This document shows, piece after piece, positions 7,004 to 18,500 of a DNA stretch of 64,000 bases. The DNA is from Gloeocapsopsis crepidinum LEGE 06123 (GTDB taxonomy: Bacteria; Cyanobacteriota; Cyanobacteriia; Cyanobacteriales; Chroococcidiopsidaceae): positions 20,923 to 84,922 of the forward strand of contig NZ_JADEWN010000014.1 of NCBI RefSeq assembly GCF_015207655.1. Direction: 5' to 3'. Below the pieces are notes generated by a model that saw nothing but the letters and a program-made list of their open reading frames with translations, did no database searches and was not told the DNA's origin. Made by a program: the position numbers and the translations under genes. Each line of letters opens with the position of its first letter. Within the stretch, counting starts at the first letter, position 1.

Positions 7004-9697
7004 TTACCAAGTTATGCGGTAATTGACACTAAGAGTTCTCCCTCGTGCTGGAAACCGATACGAATTACCGAGAAAATCACCTTGGAATTGATTGAAAACA
7101 GGAGTGTATTGGGTATCGAGTAAATTTTCAATGCCAATATCAATTGTGCCTGCACCAAGTTGAATACTGCTGATGTAGTCCAAGACGAAATAGCCATCGA
7201 TTGGTCCATTATCTGAACCAGCTTCAAAACCGCGATCGCGATCGCCAACGTATAACGCTTGCAAACGGTTGCGCCAGCCAGGGGTTGTTTGATGTTGTAG
7301 ATAAGCCGTGAGTTTAATCGGCGGGACTTCTGCAGAATTGAGTGCTTGATAATCGCCATCACCCTCAAGATCGTTCTCACCTTCTTGCCATGTCAACGAA
7401 CCTCCCAGTGCAAGTGCTGTTGTTGCTTGCCAATCAATCGCCGCTTCAATACCATAATTTCTTTGGGGTGCGCGTGCTAAAAGCAAAGTACCAGGTAACT
7501 CAGGATTTTCAACTAAAGTTGTTCCCAAATCAGATTGACTGTAGAATCCAGCTAGCGATGCTTGCACTGTGTTCCAGTTTCCCCGAATACCAATTTCGTA
7601 GTTATTCACTTTTTGCGGTTCGGAAATATCAACATCGCGATCAAATCGAAACCCTGTAGTAGCGTTAGAAAAGAGAATGCGGGCAATTGGTGCTAGCGAA
7701 AAACCTTGCGCAAAGTTAGCATAAACACTGATTGTATCACTTGGTTTAAAGACAACTCCGCTGTTGAATACCACATCGTCCAAAGTACGATTACCACCCT
7801 CGATTGGTTCGAGGAATTGATTAGTAAAGTCGGGGACATCAATTCCAAAGCGTTCGTAGCGCAAGCCACCACTTAACAACCATTGTTCGCTGACGTCCCA
7901 TTGAAGTTGTCCAAATAAACCAAGGTTTTCAATACTAAAACGGGGATAGAATGTGCGAGTTTCAGCAACACGTAAAACTCGACCGCCAGTTGCATCAAAT
8001 TCATCGGCGTCGAAGATTGATAATTCATCTTCTAGATTGGCATTTGAGTAGTCAACTCCCCACAGTAAGTTTGCTGTGTTAAAGACAGGAGTTTCAACTT
8101 GAAATCTTGCTCCCCACTTGTCATCAATCGCGTTGCGGGTTGTAATTCCTAAGGGGTCATCGAAGGGTCTACCATCAAAGAATGTTGGTACAATGCGCGT
8201 GTAGCGGTAGTAAACTTGAGCATTTAATTCACTCCCAAATAAGTTGGCGTGATTGTAGTCAAGCGTTAGGGCATAATTTAAAGTCCGTGGTGGATCGACT
8301 CCGATATATATCGGGTCAAAGGGAATCGCACGGGCTTTACGCTCAAAAGGTAACAAGTCTACGCTGAGGTCAGAGGTGATGCTTGGGTCATTGCGATCGC
8401 GTGTTAAGTTTGCAGTCAATTGTAAGCGTTGGTTTTCGTCAAAGCGTACCCCGACTTTACCTAATGCTTGCGTTGTTGCGGTTTCTGCCGTATTTTCATC
8501 AAAGGGAATGCGCGAACCTTCAGCATCATAATTAATCCCCGTCGTTCGGCGCGACAACAGCGCAAAAACATCAAAGTTACCTTCAGCAATTGAAATTGAA
8601 TGACTGAAGAAATTGCCAAAACTGTCAGCTGCTAAATTGTCCGCCGCCTCAATACCTACCTGAGTTTCGGAAACTAATCTGTCTTCGCTTGGTCTGCGGG
8701 TAATAATGTTAATCACCCCTCCTGTTCCACCATCTCCATACACCGCAGAAGGACCGCGGACAACTTCAATTCGTTCTACTGCACTCGGTGCAATACTTCT
8801 CAGGTCGCGTTGATACCCAACATTACTATCGTTTGAGGTGACTGGAACACCATCGATTAAAACTTGAGGTGGACGACCGCGTATCGTTGAATTTCTGATA
8901 GTTCCTGTTGGTGGACCTGCACCAGGAGTTAATTTACCGATAATATCGTCTAAGCCTCTCGATACTGGAGCTAATTGCTCAATCTGTTCTCGTTCAATGA
9001 TTGTTACAGTACGCGGGACATTTTGTAACTCTTCTTCGGTGCGCGTTGCTGTCACGACGAGTTCAATTGCTTCGTCATCAGGTAATTGTTCGGATTGAGT
9101 TGTGTCTGGCTGGGGTGGCGTTGGTGCTTCTTGTTGAGGTGTAGTTGGTGTTGTTGTATCTGGTTGAGGTGACGCTGGCGCGCTTGATGTTGTTGCACTT
9201 GGCGTTACACCCAAAATTAAACCTTCATCGCTGTCAAATAAATCTAGTGTAGGAACACCTTGCGTGCCTGTAACTACCAATCGAATTGTTTGGTTATCAA
9301 GGTTTGTCAGGGCGATCTCTGCAATTCCTGAAACTGGATTATTTTGACGAAATTCTCCTGATGGTAGACGCAGTTGTGCTGATTGAACGTCAGCAGTTAA
9401 TACATTACCTTCACTTACAGGTGTCACTTGCAACTGTTCGCCTTGGGTTGTTTCTAGAATGACTTCCAAACCTTGGTCGGTTTGTTCAACCCTGACGTTG
9501 CTAATCTCTATAATTTGAGGTTGCACCAGCTGTGCTGTCTCGGATGGTTGTCTGTCCCTCAGTAGTGGCTTGGCTAACGTTGATACATTTCTATGACTTT
9601 GTGCTGAAACCTGTGCCTCTTCACAATTCGCACTAGTCGATAAGACAACAATAATTGAACCTGCTAAAAACAAACTTGGCAGTAATTTGACATTCAT
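7004..9697 (-). CDS. AMIN-domain TonB-dependent siderophore receptor
   Basis: An 897-residue outer-membrane receptor that would import the ferric siderophore using TonB energy. From the N-terminus: a signal peptide (LLPSLFLAGSIIVVLSTSAN); an AMIN domain at about 55-165 (VRVEQTDQGLEVILETTQGE), a peptidoglycan-proximal module commonly fused to TonB receptors in cyanobacteria; a Pro/Thr/Gln-rich linker at about 170-205; a TonB-box-like IELVVTATRTEEELQNVPRT; the plug (IRGRPPQVLIDGVPV, VERIEVVRGPSAVYGDGGTG); and a 22-strand barrel ending GRTLSVNYRITW with terminal aromatic Trp. It is the first gene of the minus-strand transport group and is divergent from the NRPS operon. The family is certain. 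That its ligand is the local product is inferred from position. Confidence 0.95.
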   Translation of the reverse strand: MNVKLLPSLFLAGSIIVVLSTSANCEEAQVSAQSHRNVSTLAKPLLRDRQPSETAQLVQPQIIEISNVRVEQTDQGLEVILETTQGEQLQVTPVSEGNVLTADVQSAQLRLPSGEFRQNNPVSGIAEIALTNLDNQTIRLVVTGTQGVPTLDLFDSDEGLILGVTPSATTSSAPASPQPDTTTPTTPQQEAPTPPQPDTTQSEQLPDDEAIELVVTATRTEEELQNVPRTVTIIEREQIEQLAPVSRGLDDIIGKLTPGAGPPTGTIRNSTIRGRPPQVLIDGVPVTSNDSNVGYQRDLRSIAPSAVERIEVVRGPSAVYGDGGTGGVINIITRRPSEDRLVSETQVGIEAADNLAADSFGNFFSHSISIAEGNFDVFALLSRRTTGINYDAEGSRIPFDENTAETATTQALGKVGVRFDENQRLQLTANLTRDRNDPSITSDLSVDLLPFERKARAIPFDPIYIGVDPPRTLNYALTLDYNHANLFGSELNAQVYYRYTRIVPTFFDGRPFDDPLGITTRNAIDDKWGARFQVETPVFNTANLLWGVDYSNANLEDELSIFDADEFDATGGRVLRVAETRTFYPRFSIENLGLFGQLQWDVSEQWLLSGGLRYERFGIDVPDFTNQFLEPIEGGNRTLDDVVFNSGVVFKPSDTISVYANFAQGFSLAPIARILFSNATTGFRFDRDVDISEPQKVNNYEIGIRGNWNTVQASLAGFYSQSDLGTTLVENPELPGTLLLARAPQRNYGIEAAIDWQATTALALGGSLTWQEGENDLEGDGDYQALNSAEVPPIKLTAYLQHQTTPGWRNRLQALYVGDRDRGFEAGSDNGPIDGYFVLDYISSIQLGAGTIDIGIENLLDTQYTPVFNQFQGDFLGNSYRFPARGRTLSVNYRITW

Positions 9698-9831
9698 TAT
9701 TTTTCTTACACCGAATCGCTACCTTCACACCGCAGTTAACAACGCCAAAACTTATCGCTATAGATTTGCACTATTGCTATAAACAGCTAACCTTAGATGC
9801 AAATAAATTTATACTCTATCTTGGGTTTGTT

Positions 9832-9850
9832 GAAAATACTTATCATATAT
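9832..9850. promoter_or_regulatory. Candidate Fur box, site 1
   Basis: GAAAATACTTATCATATAT matches the E. coli-type Fur consensus GATAATGATAATCATTATC at 11 of 19 positions by eye, including the TATCAT core. It is about 135 bases upstream of the TonB receptor start. Fur repression under iron sufficiency would be expected for these genes. The AT-rich background makes chance matches likely, so this is only a candidate. Confidence 0.3.
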
Positions 9851-9973
9851 TTCTTATCTTAGGTAAGTACCTCATTCATCTACAGCTTGTTAATTTTGCT
9901 GATATAGCTCACTTAGCAGCTTTGTTTTCACCCTTAAATTTTATACCTCTATCTTAGGATCTAAATACTTATT

Positions 9974-9992
9974 GATAATAATAAGCGATTAA
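9974..9992. promoter_or_regulatory. Candidate Fur box, site 2
   Basis: GATAATAATAAGCGATTAA matches the Fur consensus at 12 of 19 positions by eye, with a perfect left half GATAAT and a poor right half. It lies about 260 bases before the FAAL-NRPS start. Together with site 1 it could give Fur control in both directions. Confidence 0.3.
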
Positions 9993-10254
9993 TTCTGTAA
10001 CAAAGATAACAAATTTTTATTCTTTGGGGATTGTAAAAAATAAAAAATTGCATTAAGTGTATAAAGACAGTTGAAATAAATTCTCATCTATTGCTGCAGG
10101 GATTTAAGCGGCGATAGCAACTCCGGTGTTTTTGACAACAGCAATTTATTCTTTGTGTTTGTGGCTCCTCTTTTGATGGAGTTTTAGTCCTTGCTTCTGT
10201 GGTGTAAAGTGCTGTCAACTGTGTAATTCTCTGCATCAAGGTTTTAAAAGTGCA

Positions 10255-13200
10255 ATGATTCAGCCTGTTAATGGTTCGGAATTTCTTTTTGGTCAGTATT
10301 CCAGCGTTATAGAAATATTACGGTATCAAAGTGCTACACAACCGGATGCAGAAGCGTTCAGCTTTTTGGTAGATGGAGAGCAGCAAGCCGTAACGTGGAC
10401 ATATCGAGAATTAGAGTGGCGATCGCGTGCGATCGCAGCACAACTCCAAGCTTTGGGTTTAAGTGGAGAACGCGCCTTATTGCTGTATCCACCAGGGTTA
10501 GATTATTTAGCGGCTTTCTTCGGATGTTTATCTGCTGGAGTGGTAGCCGTTCCAGCTTATCCACCACGAAATCAACGCAATACCCCCAGAATCTTATTAA
10601 TACTGCAAGATGCACAAGCGGCAATTGTTCTGAGTACATCTCAGGCGTTAGGTCAAATACAATCATTATTCGGAACCGTAAATTATACGTCGCTAAAATG
10701 GCTTGCGACCGATAATCTGACACTCGACATTGCCCAAGCATGGCAAGAACCATCGATTAATCAAGACACTCTTGCCTTTTTACAATACACTTCCGGCTCG
10801 ACAGGTACGCCCAAGGGTGTGATGCTGACGCATGGCAATTTGCTACATAATGCCGCTTCTACCTACTTATACATGGAGCATTCACCGAGTAGTAAATTTG
10901 TAACTTGGCTACCAATTTATCATGACATGGGCTTGATTGGGGGCGTACTCCAGCCTTTATACGGGGGATTTCCTTGTATTATGATGTCACCTGCGTTGTT
11001 TCTACAACGCCCGTATCGTTGGTTACACGCAATTTCTCAGTATGGCGGAACGACTAGCGGTGCGCCTAATTTTGCCTACGAGTTATGTACTCAAAAAATT
11101 ACTCCCGAACAGCGCTCAACACTCGATTTGAGTAGCTGGAGTGTCGCTTTTAATGGTGCGGAACCAATTCGCCACGAAACTCTAGAACGCTTTGCACAAA
11201 CTTTTGCCGAATGTGGTTTTCGTTCCGAAGCTTTCTATCCCTGCTATGGAATGGCGGAAGCAACTTTGATGGTGTCGGGTAGTGTCAAAACTGCCTTACC
11301 AAAGGTAAAAACTATCGAAAAGTCTTCATTAGAAAGCAACCACATTGTTGATGCAACTCCTGGTGCAGAGAATTCAGTGTCTTTAGTCAGTTGCGGTCGT
11401 AGTTTACCACAGCAGCAAATCATTATTGCTAACTCCGATTTAACTCGTTGTGCTGCAAATCAAGTTGGTGAAGTTTGGGTATCTAGCCCTAGCATTGGAA
11501 AAGGTTATTGGAATCGTTTAGAGGAAACAGCGCAAACCTTCCAGGCTTACCTGCAAGATACAGCAGAAGGACCATTTTTGCGGACTGGAGATTTAGGATT
11601 TTTGCATCAAGGTGAACTTTTCATCACAGGTAGAGCGAAAGATTTAATTATCATTAGAGGACGCAATCTCTATCCACAAGATATTGAATTAACAAGTGAA
11701 GGTAGTCACTCTGTACTTCGTCAAGGAAGTTCTGCGGCTTTTACGATTGAGATTGATCGTGAAGAACGGCTTGTTATTGTGCAAGAAGTCGAGTTTCGTG
11801 CCAAACCTAATGTCGAGGAAGTCGCTGCTGCGATTCGTCAAGCAGTCACAGAAGAACACGAGGTTCAAGTTTATGGAGTAGTTTTGATCAAAGCTGGTAC
11901 TATTCCTAAAACTTCTAGCGGTAAGATTCAGCGCCGTGCGACTAAAGCGCAATTTTTGGCGGGGGGTTTGGAGGTTATTGGAAGTAGTATTTTTGATAAC
12001 TTGCTAGCATTAGGTACAAAGAATTTGACGCGAGAAGAATTGCTGGCTGTCGATTCACCACAAAGGCTAGAACTCGTTGAATCATATTTACAAAGTTTAG
12101 TAGCGCGGATACTACAAATTACACCTCAGCAGTTAAATTTAAAGCAGCCCTTGACTCGTTTTGGGTTAGATTCCCTAAAAGTTTTTGAGTTAAAAAATCG
12201 AGTTGAGGAATTAGGGGTTGTTGTCGCGATCGCTGATTTGTTTGAAGGTATCACGATAACTCAGTTAGCACAGCAGATTCTTGAGCAAATGACTTCCGGC
12301 AATTCGGTTGTATCAACTATCTCCACAGTTGAAAGGAATCAGCCTCACTATCCCCTTTCTTACGCGCAACAACGCTTGTGGTTTATCAATCAACTGCAAC
12401 CAGATAATGTTGCTTATCATATAGCGATCGCTATTAAGATCGAGGGATGTTTAGATGCTTCTGTACTAGTTAGCTGTATTCATGAAATTATTAAACGCCA
12501 CGAAATTTTACGCACCAGCTTCGAGGTGGTTAACGGTGAACCCGCTCAAATCATCTCTTCTAATACCACGATTACTGTACCTCAATTAGATTTACGTCAT
12601 CTGTGCGATCGCGAACAACAAGCTGAACTACAAAAGTTATCACAAGCAGAAATCCAGTTACCCTTTGACTTAGGAAAAGCTCCATTATTACGGGCAAAGA
12701 TATTACAGCTTGCTACAGATAATTCAATACTATTACTAACCTTGCATCATATCATTGCTGATGGTTGGTCAGTTAAGGTTTTGGTTCAAGAGTTATCAAT
12801 ACTCTATCAAGCTTCTATCGGAAAATCCTCTTCACTTCCAGAACTACCAATTCAATATTTAGATTTTACTGCTTGGCAAAGACAATGGTTGCAAGGCGAA
12901 GTTGTCGAAACTCATCTAGCTTATTGGAAACAACAGTTAAGCGGACTTTCTGTTTTAAAGTTACCTACAGATTATCCGCGACAACCTATCCAAACTTATC
13001 GAGGAGCGCAGCAAAAATTTACATTATCTCTAGCTTTAACTAATAATCTCAAACAGTTCGACGGAACTTTATTTATGACTTTGTTAGCGGCGTTTAACGT
13101 TTTACTTTACCGCTATACAGGTCAAGAAGATATTGTTATTGGCTCGCCAATTGCAAATCGTAATAGTACGCAAATAGAAAGCTTAATTGGCTGTTTTATT

Positions 13201-15537
13201 AATACTTTAGTTTTGCGAACTGAGTTGGATGGTAATCTCAGCTTTCAAGAATTAGTTGGACGAGTAGGTAAGGTAGCAGTTGATGCTTATATTCATCAAG
13301 ATTTACCGTTTGAGAAACTCGTAGAAGAATTACAGCTAAGTCGAGATTTGAGTTACCATCCGTTATTTCAGGTAATGTTTGTTTTACAAAATTCTGATTT
13401 AACAAATATTGTTCTACCAGAGTTAAGTTGGAAAACTAGAGAACTAGATACTAGTACAGCTAAGTTTGATCTTTTCCTATCAATGATCGACAGTGAAGAA
13501 GGGTTAATTGGAACACTGGAATATAATACTGATTTGTTCAAAGCTGATACTATTAGTCGGATGATAGTTCATTTTCAAACTTTACTAGAAGCTGTAGTTA
13601 TTTACCCAAACGAGTGGATTTCTCGGCTACCATTATTAACACCTACTGAACGCCAGACTTTATTACACGACTGGAATAATACTCAGATAAATTATCCTCA
13701 AAATACCTGTATCCATCATTTATTTGAACAGCAGGTAGCTAAAACTCCAGAAAATATTGCTCTAATATTTGAAGATCGCCAACTTACCTACCGTGAGTTA
13801 AATCAACGTGCTAATAAACTTGCACATTATCTCATCAAACTAGGCATTAAACCAGATGTCATGGTTGGTATTTGTATGGAACGTTCCATCGAGATGGTAG
13901 TAGGAATATTAGGCATCTTGAAAGCTGGTGGTGCTTATGTTCCTTTAGATCCTACTTATCCAAAAGAACGTTTAGCGTTTATGTTGGCAGATTCCCAAGT
14001 ATCAGTATTATTAACACAACCCAGCTTGAAGCAATTGCTAGGAAATCGAGCGCAAGTTGTGTGTATCGACACTGAAGATACAGTATTTGATAATTGTAGT
14101 TCAGACCCAGTTGTTGATGTAAAGTCACAAAATTTAGCTTATGTCATTTATACTTCTGGTTCTACAGGCAAGCCCAAGGGGGCAATGAATGTGCATCGAG
14201 GATTGTGTAATCGCTTGCTATGGATGCAAGAGACTTATCAATTAACTTCATGCGATCGCATTCTGCAAAAAACGCCATTCAGCTTTGATGTTTCTGTTTG
14301 GGAATTTTTCTTACCTTTAATAACAGGTGCAAGCTTGGTAGTTGCTAAACCAGGCGGACATAAAGATGCTAGCTATCTTGTCGAACTCATTGCACAGCAA
14401 AAGATAACAATACTTCACTTTGTCCCCTCAATGCTGCAAGCTTTTCTGGAGGAACCAGCATTAGAAAAGTGTCAGAGTATTGCAAAAGTTATTTGTAGTG
14501 GTGAAGCATTGCCCTTTAATTTACAAAAGCGCTTTTTTGAACGGTTAAATGCTGAATTACACAATCTTTATGGACCTACAGAAGCATCAATTGATGTTAC
14601 AGCATGGCAATGTCAAAAAGATAGTCATGATAGAATAGTTCCGATTGGTCGTCCTATTGCTAATACTCAAATATATATTTTAGATAAACATTTGCAACCT
14701 GTTCCAATTGGAATTTCAGGAGAGTTGTATATTGGTGGTATTGGACTAGCACGAGGTTATTGGAATCGACCTGATTTAACCAAAGAAAAGTTTATTTCTA
14801 GTCCTTTTGTAGCAGGCGAACGACTTTATAAAACAGGAGATTTAGCACGATTTTGCCCTGATGGAAATATTGAATTTTTAGGTAGAATTGACTATCAAGT
14901 AAAGATTCGCGGTTTTCGGATAGAAATTGGAGAAATTGAAGCCGTACTTCAACAGCATCCACAAGTACGAGAAACTATCGTTGTTGCTAGAGACAAATTA
15001 AACCAAGATCAAACTTGCTTAGTCGCCTATATAGTTTTGACACAAAAAGCAAACATTTTTGTGAATGAATTGCGAGACTTTCTCAAAGAAAAGCTTCCAG
15101 AATACATGCTGCCTTCGGCTTTTGTCATATTAGATGAATTTCCCTTAACAGCTAATGGTAAGATTGACCGTTTTGCTTTACCTTCACCTCAAATAGGATT
15201 GGAAATAAGGACAAACTACCAACCACCACAGTCTGAAATTGAAAAGGCGATCGCCCAAGTGTGGCAACAGGTATTGCAGTTAGAGAAAGTGAGTATTCAT
15301 GATAACTTTTTTGACTTAGGTGGACACTCAATCATGATGCTTCAGGTCAATAACAAACTGCGTCATATCTTACAGCGAGATATATCTGTAGTGTCAATGT
15401 TTCAACATCCAACAATTCACTCGCTAGCGCAGTCTTTGAATCAACAACTATCGCCACCTATGTTTGGAAAAACTCAAAACCGCGCCCAAAAACAAATTGC
15501 ATCAATGCGTCGGCAATCACTGCGACAAGGTAGATAA
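10255..15537 (+). CDS. Lipo-initiation NRPS: FAAL-ACP-C-A(Ser)-PCP
   Basis: A 1760-residue starter enzyme. A fatty acyl-AMP ligase (about 10-580; YTSGSTGTPKGVMLTHGN, ending KTSSGKIQRR) activates a free fatty acid. The first ACP (Ser640 in GLDSLK) receives it. A starter condensation domain (about 695-1130; HHIIADG at 831-837) joins it to an amino acid. The adenylation domain (about 1150-1640) has specificity residues I read as D-V-W-H-I-S-L-I-D, the well-known serine code. The PCP ends the protein (Ser1692). The start ATG at 10255 opens the long plus-strand run, and the next gene begins 3 bases after this stop, so coupling is tight. The product is predicted as N-acyl-Ser on the PCP, handed to the PKS. 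Fatty acid length cannot be read from sequence. Confidence 0.93.
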   Translation: MIQPVNGSEFLFGQYSSVIEILRYQSATQPDAEAFSFLVDGEQQAVTWTYRELEWRSRAIAAQLQALGLSGERALLLYPPGLDYLAAFFGCLSAGVVAVPAYPPRNQRNTPRILLILQDAQAAIVLSTSQALGQIQSLFGTVNYTSLKWLATDNLTLDIAQAWQEPSINQDTLAFLQYTSGSTGTPKGVMLTHGNLLHNAASTYLYMEHSPSSKFVTWLPIYHDMGLIGGVLQPLYGGFPCIMMSPALFLQRPYRWLHAISQYGGTTSGAPNFAYELCTQKITPEQRSTLDLSSWSVAFNGAEPIRHETLERFAQTFAECGFRSEAFYPCYGMAEATLMVSGSVKTALPKVKTIEKSSLESNHIVDATPGAENSVSLVSCGRSLPQQQIIIANSDLTRCAANQVGEVWVSSPSIGKGYWNRLEETAQTFQAYLQDTAEGPFLRTGDLGFLHQGELFITGRAKDLIIIRGRNLYPQDIELTSEGSHSVLRQGSSAAFTIEIDREERLVIVQEVEFRAKPNVEEVAAAIRQAVTEEHEVQVYGVVLIKAGTIPKTSSGKIQRRATKAQFLAGGLEVIGSSIFDNLLALGTKNLTREELLAVDSPQRLELVESYLQSLVARILQITPQQLNLKQPLTRFGLDSLKVFELKNRVEELGVVVAIADLFEGITITQLAQQILEQMTSGNSVVSTISTVERNQPHYPLSYAQQRLWFINQLQPDNVAYHIAIAIKIEGCLDASVLVSCIHEIIKRHEILRTSFEVVNGEPAQIISSNTTITVPQLDLRHLCDREQQAELQKLSQAEIQLPFDLGKAPLLRAKILQLATDNSILLLTLHHIIADGWSVKVLVQELSILYQASIGKSSSLPELPIQYLDFTAWQRQWLQGEVVETHLAYWKQQLSGLSVLKLPTDYPRQPIQTYRGAQQKFTLSLALTNNLKQFDGTLFMTLLAAFNVLLYRYTGQEDIVIGSPIANRNSTQIESLIGCFINTLVLRTELDGNLSFQELVGRVGKVAVDAYIHQDLPFEKLVEELQLSRDLSYHPLFQVMFVLQNSDLTNIVLPELSWKTRELDTSTAKFDLFLSMIDSEEGLIGTLEYNTDLFKADTISRMIVHFQTLLEAVVIYPNEWISRLPLLTPTERQTLLHDWNNTQINYPQNTCIHHLFEQQVAKTPENIALIFEDRQLTYRELNQRANKLAHYLIKLGIKPDVMVGICMERSIEMVVGILGILKAGGAYVPLDPTYPKERLAFMLADSQVSVLLTQPSLKQLLGNRAQVVCIDTEDTVFDNCSSDPVVDVKSQNLAYVIYTSGSTGKPKGAMNVHRGLCNRLLWMQETYQLTSCDRILQKTPFSFDVSVWEFFLPLITGASLVVAKPGGHKDASYLVELIAQQKITILHFVPSMLQAFLEEPALEKCQSIAKVICSGEALPFNLQKRFFERLNAELHNLYGPTEASIDVTAWQCQKDSHDRIVPIGRPIANTQIYILDKHLQPVPIGISGELYIGGIGLARGYWNRPDLTKEKFISSPFVAGERLYKTGDLARFCPDGNIEFLGRIDYQVKIRGFRIEIGEIEAVLQQHPQVRETIVVARDKLNQDQTCLVAYIVLTQKANIFVNELRDFLKEKLPEYMLPSAFVILDEFPLTANGKIDRFALPSPQIGLEIRTNYQPPQSEIEKAIAQVWQQVLQLEKVSIHDNFFDLGGHSIMMLQVNNKLRHILQRDISVVSMFQHPTIHSLAQSLNQQLSPPMFGKTQNRAQKQIASMRRQSLRQGR

Positions 15538-15540
15538 ATA

Positions 15541-18500
15541 ATGAGCGCTACAGATCATGATAGTTTAGAAGGTATTGCCATCGTTGGTATGGCTGGGCGA
15601 TTTCCTGGCGCAAAAAATATCACCGAATTTTGGCAAAATTTATGCAATGACGTAGAATCTATTTCTCACTTTCGCGATGAGGAATTAATAGCTACTGGAA
15701 TATCTCCAGCGTTAATCAATCATCCTAATTATGTAAAAGTCGGTGCTTTCTTAGAAGATATTGATTTATTTGATGCAGCATTTTTTGGGTTTAACCCCAA
15801 AGAAGCAGAAATGACTGATCCGCAACACCGATTATTCTTAGAATGTGCTTGGGAAGCCTTAGAAGATGCTGGCTATGATTCACTCCGCACTGAAAGTCGA
15901 ATTGGCGTTTATGCAGGTGCGAGTTTAAGTAACTACTTATCATTTAATTTTAACGACGATCAAATAGGCTCAGCTCATAGTTTCCAAAAATTACTGGGGA
16001 ACGATAAAGATTTTCTGGCTACTCGCGTTTCTTATAAACTAAATTTAACTGGACCAAGCCTCACAGTACAAACTGCTTGCTCAACATCATTAGTCGCAAC
16101 ATCATTAGCTTGTCAAAGCTTACTCAACTATCAATGCGATATGGCTTTGGCAGGTGGAATTTCGATTCGAGTGCCTCAAAAAACCGGATATTTGCATCAA
16201 GAAGGGGGAATTTTATCTCCTGATGGTCATTGTCGCGCTTTTGATGCCAATGCACAGGGAACGATTATTGGTAATGGCGTGGGAGTCGTTGTTTTAAAAC
16301 GGTTATCGGATGCGATCTCTGATGGAGACAACATCTACGCTACAATCCGCAGTACTGCAATTAATAATGATGGTGCTGGTAAAGTTGGTTATACGGCTCC
16401 AAGTGTAAACGGTCAAGCAGAAGCGATTATCGAGGCATTAGCTTTAGCGGGTGTAGAACCTGAGAGTATTAGTTATATTGAAGCGCACGGTACGGGAACG
16501 GCTTTAGGCGATCCGATTGAAATTTCTGCCTTGACGAATGCTTTTCGTACTAGCACCCAAAAAAATAACTTTTGTGCGATCGCTTCGGTGAAAACAAATA
16601 TTGGGCATTTAGACGCCGCTGCCGGAATCGCTGGTTTAATCAAAACTGCTTTAGCTTTAAAACATCAACTAATACCGCCTAGTTTAAATTTTTCCCAACC
16701 AAATCCTAAAATTGACTTTGCCAATACTCCCTTTTATGTCAATACAGAGTTGAGACAATGGCAAGCAAATGGAACGCCACGTCGTGCAGGTGTTAGTTCT
16801 CTCGGTATTGGTGGAACGAATGCTCATGCAATTTTAGAAGAAGCGCCAGTGGTTGAAGCATCAAGCCCTGCTCATCCTTGGCATTTACTCGTTCTTTCTG
16901 CTAAGAGTGAAACAGCTTTAGAATCTGCAACAGCCAATTTAGCTGCATATCTCGCACAAAATCCTCATTTAAATCTTGCTGATGTCGCTTATACCCTCCA
17001 AATAGGGCGCAGAGAGTTTAATTATCGTCGGATGGTAGTGTGTCAAAGTATCAGCGATGCGGTGTCTGCTTTGAAGGCAAAAGAACCACAAAAAGTATTA
17101 CCACCTACAGAAGCAAACTCGATTACTTTTATGTTTCCTGGGCAAGGTTCGCAGTATGTCAATATGGCGCGGGAACTCTACGAATATAAGCAATTTCAGG
17201 AAGAAGTAGATCGATGTTGTCTCATACTAAAACCGCATTTAGGTTTAGATTTGCGTTCAATCATTTATCCTCGTGAACTTGAGAAAGCAGCGATACAACT
17301 CAAACAAACATCTTTAGCGCAACCAGCGTTATTCGTTATTGAGTATGCTTTGGCTAAATTGTGGATGTCTTGGGGCATTGTTCCGCAAGCGGCGATCGGT
17401 CATAGTATTGGGGAATATGTTGCAGCTTGTCTTGCCGGTGTTATATCAATTGAAGATACGCTTGCTTTGGTTGCTTGGCGCGGAAAACTCATGCAACAAA
17501 TGCCAGCAGGCGCGATGCTTTCTGTTGCTTTATCAGAAGCAGAACTAAAACCATTACTTCATGAAAACTTATCTTTAGCTGCTAGTAATGCGCCGAATTT
17601 ATGCGTTGTCTCCGGAAATTTTAAGTCAGTTGACGCTTTTGAGGAAAAACTCATTAGTTTGGGGGTAAACTGCCGTCGCTTACATACTTCCCATGCTTTT
17701 CATTCTCAAATGATGGAACCTGTGTTGGAACCATTTATCAAGCAATTGAAAAACATCAAATTGAATTCTCCGCAAATTCCTTTTATCTCAAACCTTACGG
17801 GAACCTGGATTACAGCCGAACAAGCAACAGATGTTAACTACTGGGCACAGCATTTACGGCATACAGTACTATTTAATGCAGGTATTTTGACATTATTGCA
17901 AGAAGAAAACCGAATTTTCTTAGAAGTAGGGGCAGGACGAACATTATCTACTTTAGTAAAGCAACATCAATCTCTACAGCAATTAGTATTACCTTCACTC
18001 CGCCATCCCCAGGAAGAGAAATCTGATATTGCTTGCTTGCTTCATACCTTGGGACAACTTTGGTTAGCAGGAGTTGAAATTAATTGGTCTGGATTTTATT
18101 CTTCGGAAAAACGTCACCGCCTTCCTTTACCAACTTACCCGTTTGAGCGTCAGCGTTATTGGATAGATCAAATCCAAACAGAAAGTAACAAACAAAATCA
18201 AAAATTAGATCTCAATGACTGGTTTTATGTACCTTCATGGAAGCGAACGATATCGCCTGTATATTTAAATCAGAGTAGTATAAAGACAAAAAAATCTTGG
18301 TTAATATTTCTTGATAATCGTGGTGTGGGTTGCCAAGTTGCAGAAAGACTTAAGCAAGCAAATCAAGAAGTAGTCATTGTTAGACAGGGAGAAGAATTTG
18401 CTAAATGCAATCAACAAGAATATATAATTAATCCTGAAATCAGAGACGATTACGATGTTTTGCTCAAAGAGGTTTGTAGTTACAATCAACCCCAACATAT

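Larger units (their letters stand above)
9698..10254. promoter_or_regulatory. Divergent control region between TonB receptor and NRPS operon
   Basis: 557 AT-rich bases separate the start codons of the divergently transcribed transport and biosynthesis genes, so both main promoters should lie here. It holds two Fur-like sites, listed separately, and no convincing gene. A short open frame at 9766-9957 has no ribosome-binding site and a composition like AT-rich noncoding DNA. I could not pick -35/-10 pairs with confidence. The 200 bases before the NRPS start are an unusually long leader with no recognised riboswitch. Confidence 0.6.

Noticed and set aside
7004..9697. Several long open frames on the plus strand within this region
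   Set aside because: They are shadows of the TonB receptor gene; they lack family motifs and ribosome-binding sites.
9766..9957. Possible 63-codon gene in the divergent control region
   Set aside because: No ribosome-binding site, composition like AT-rich noncoding DNA and no recognisable family; it overlaps a candidate operator.
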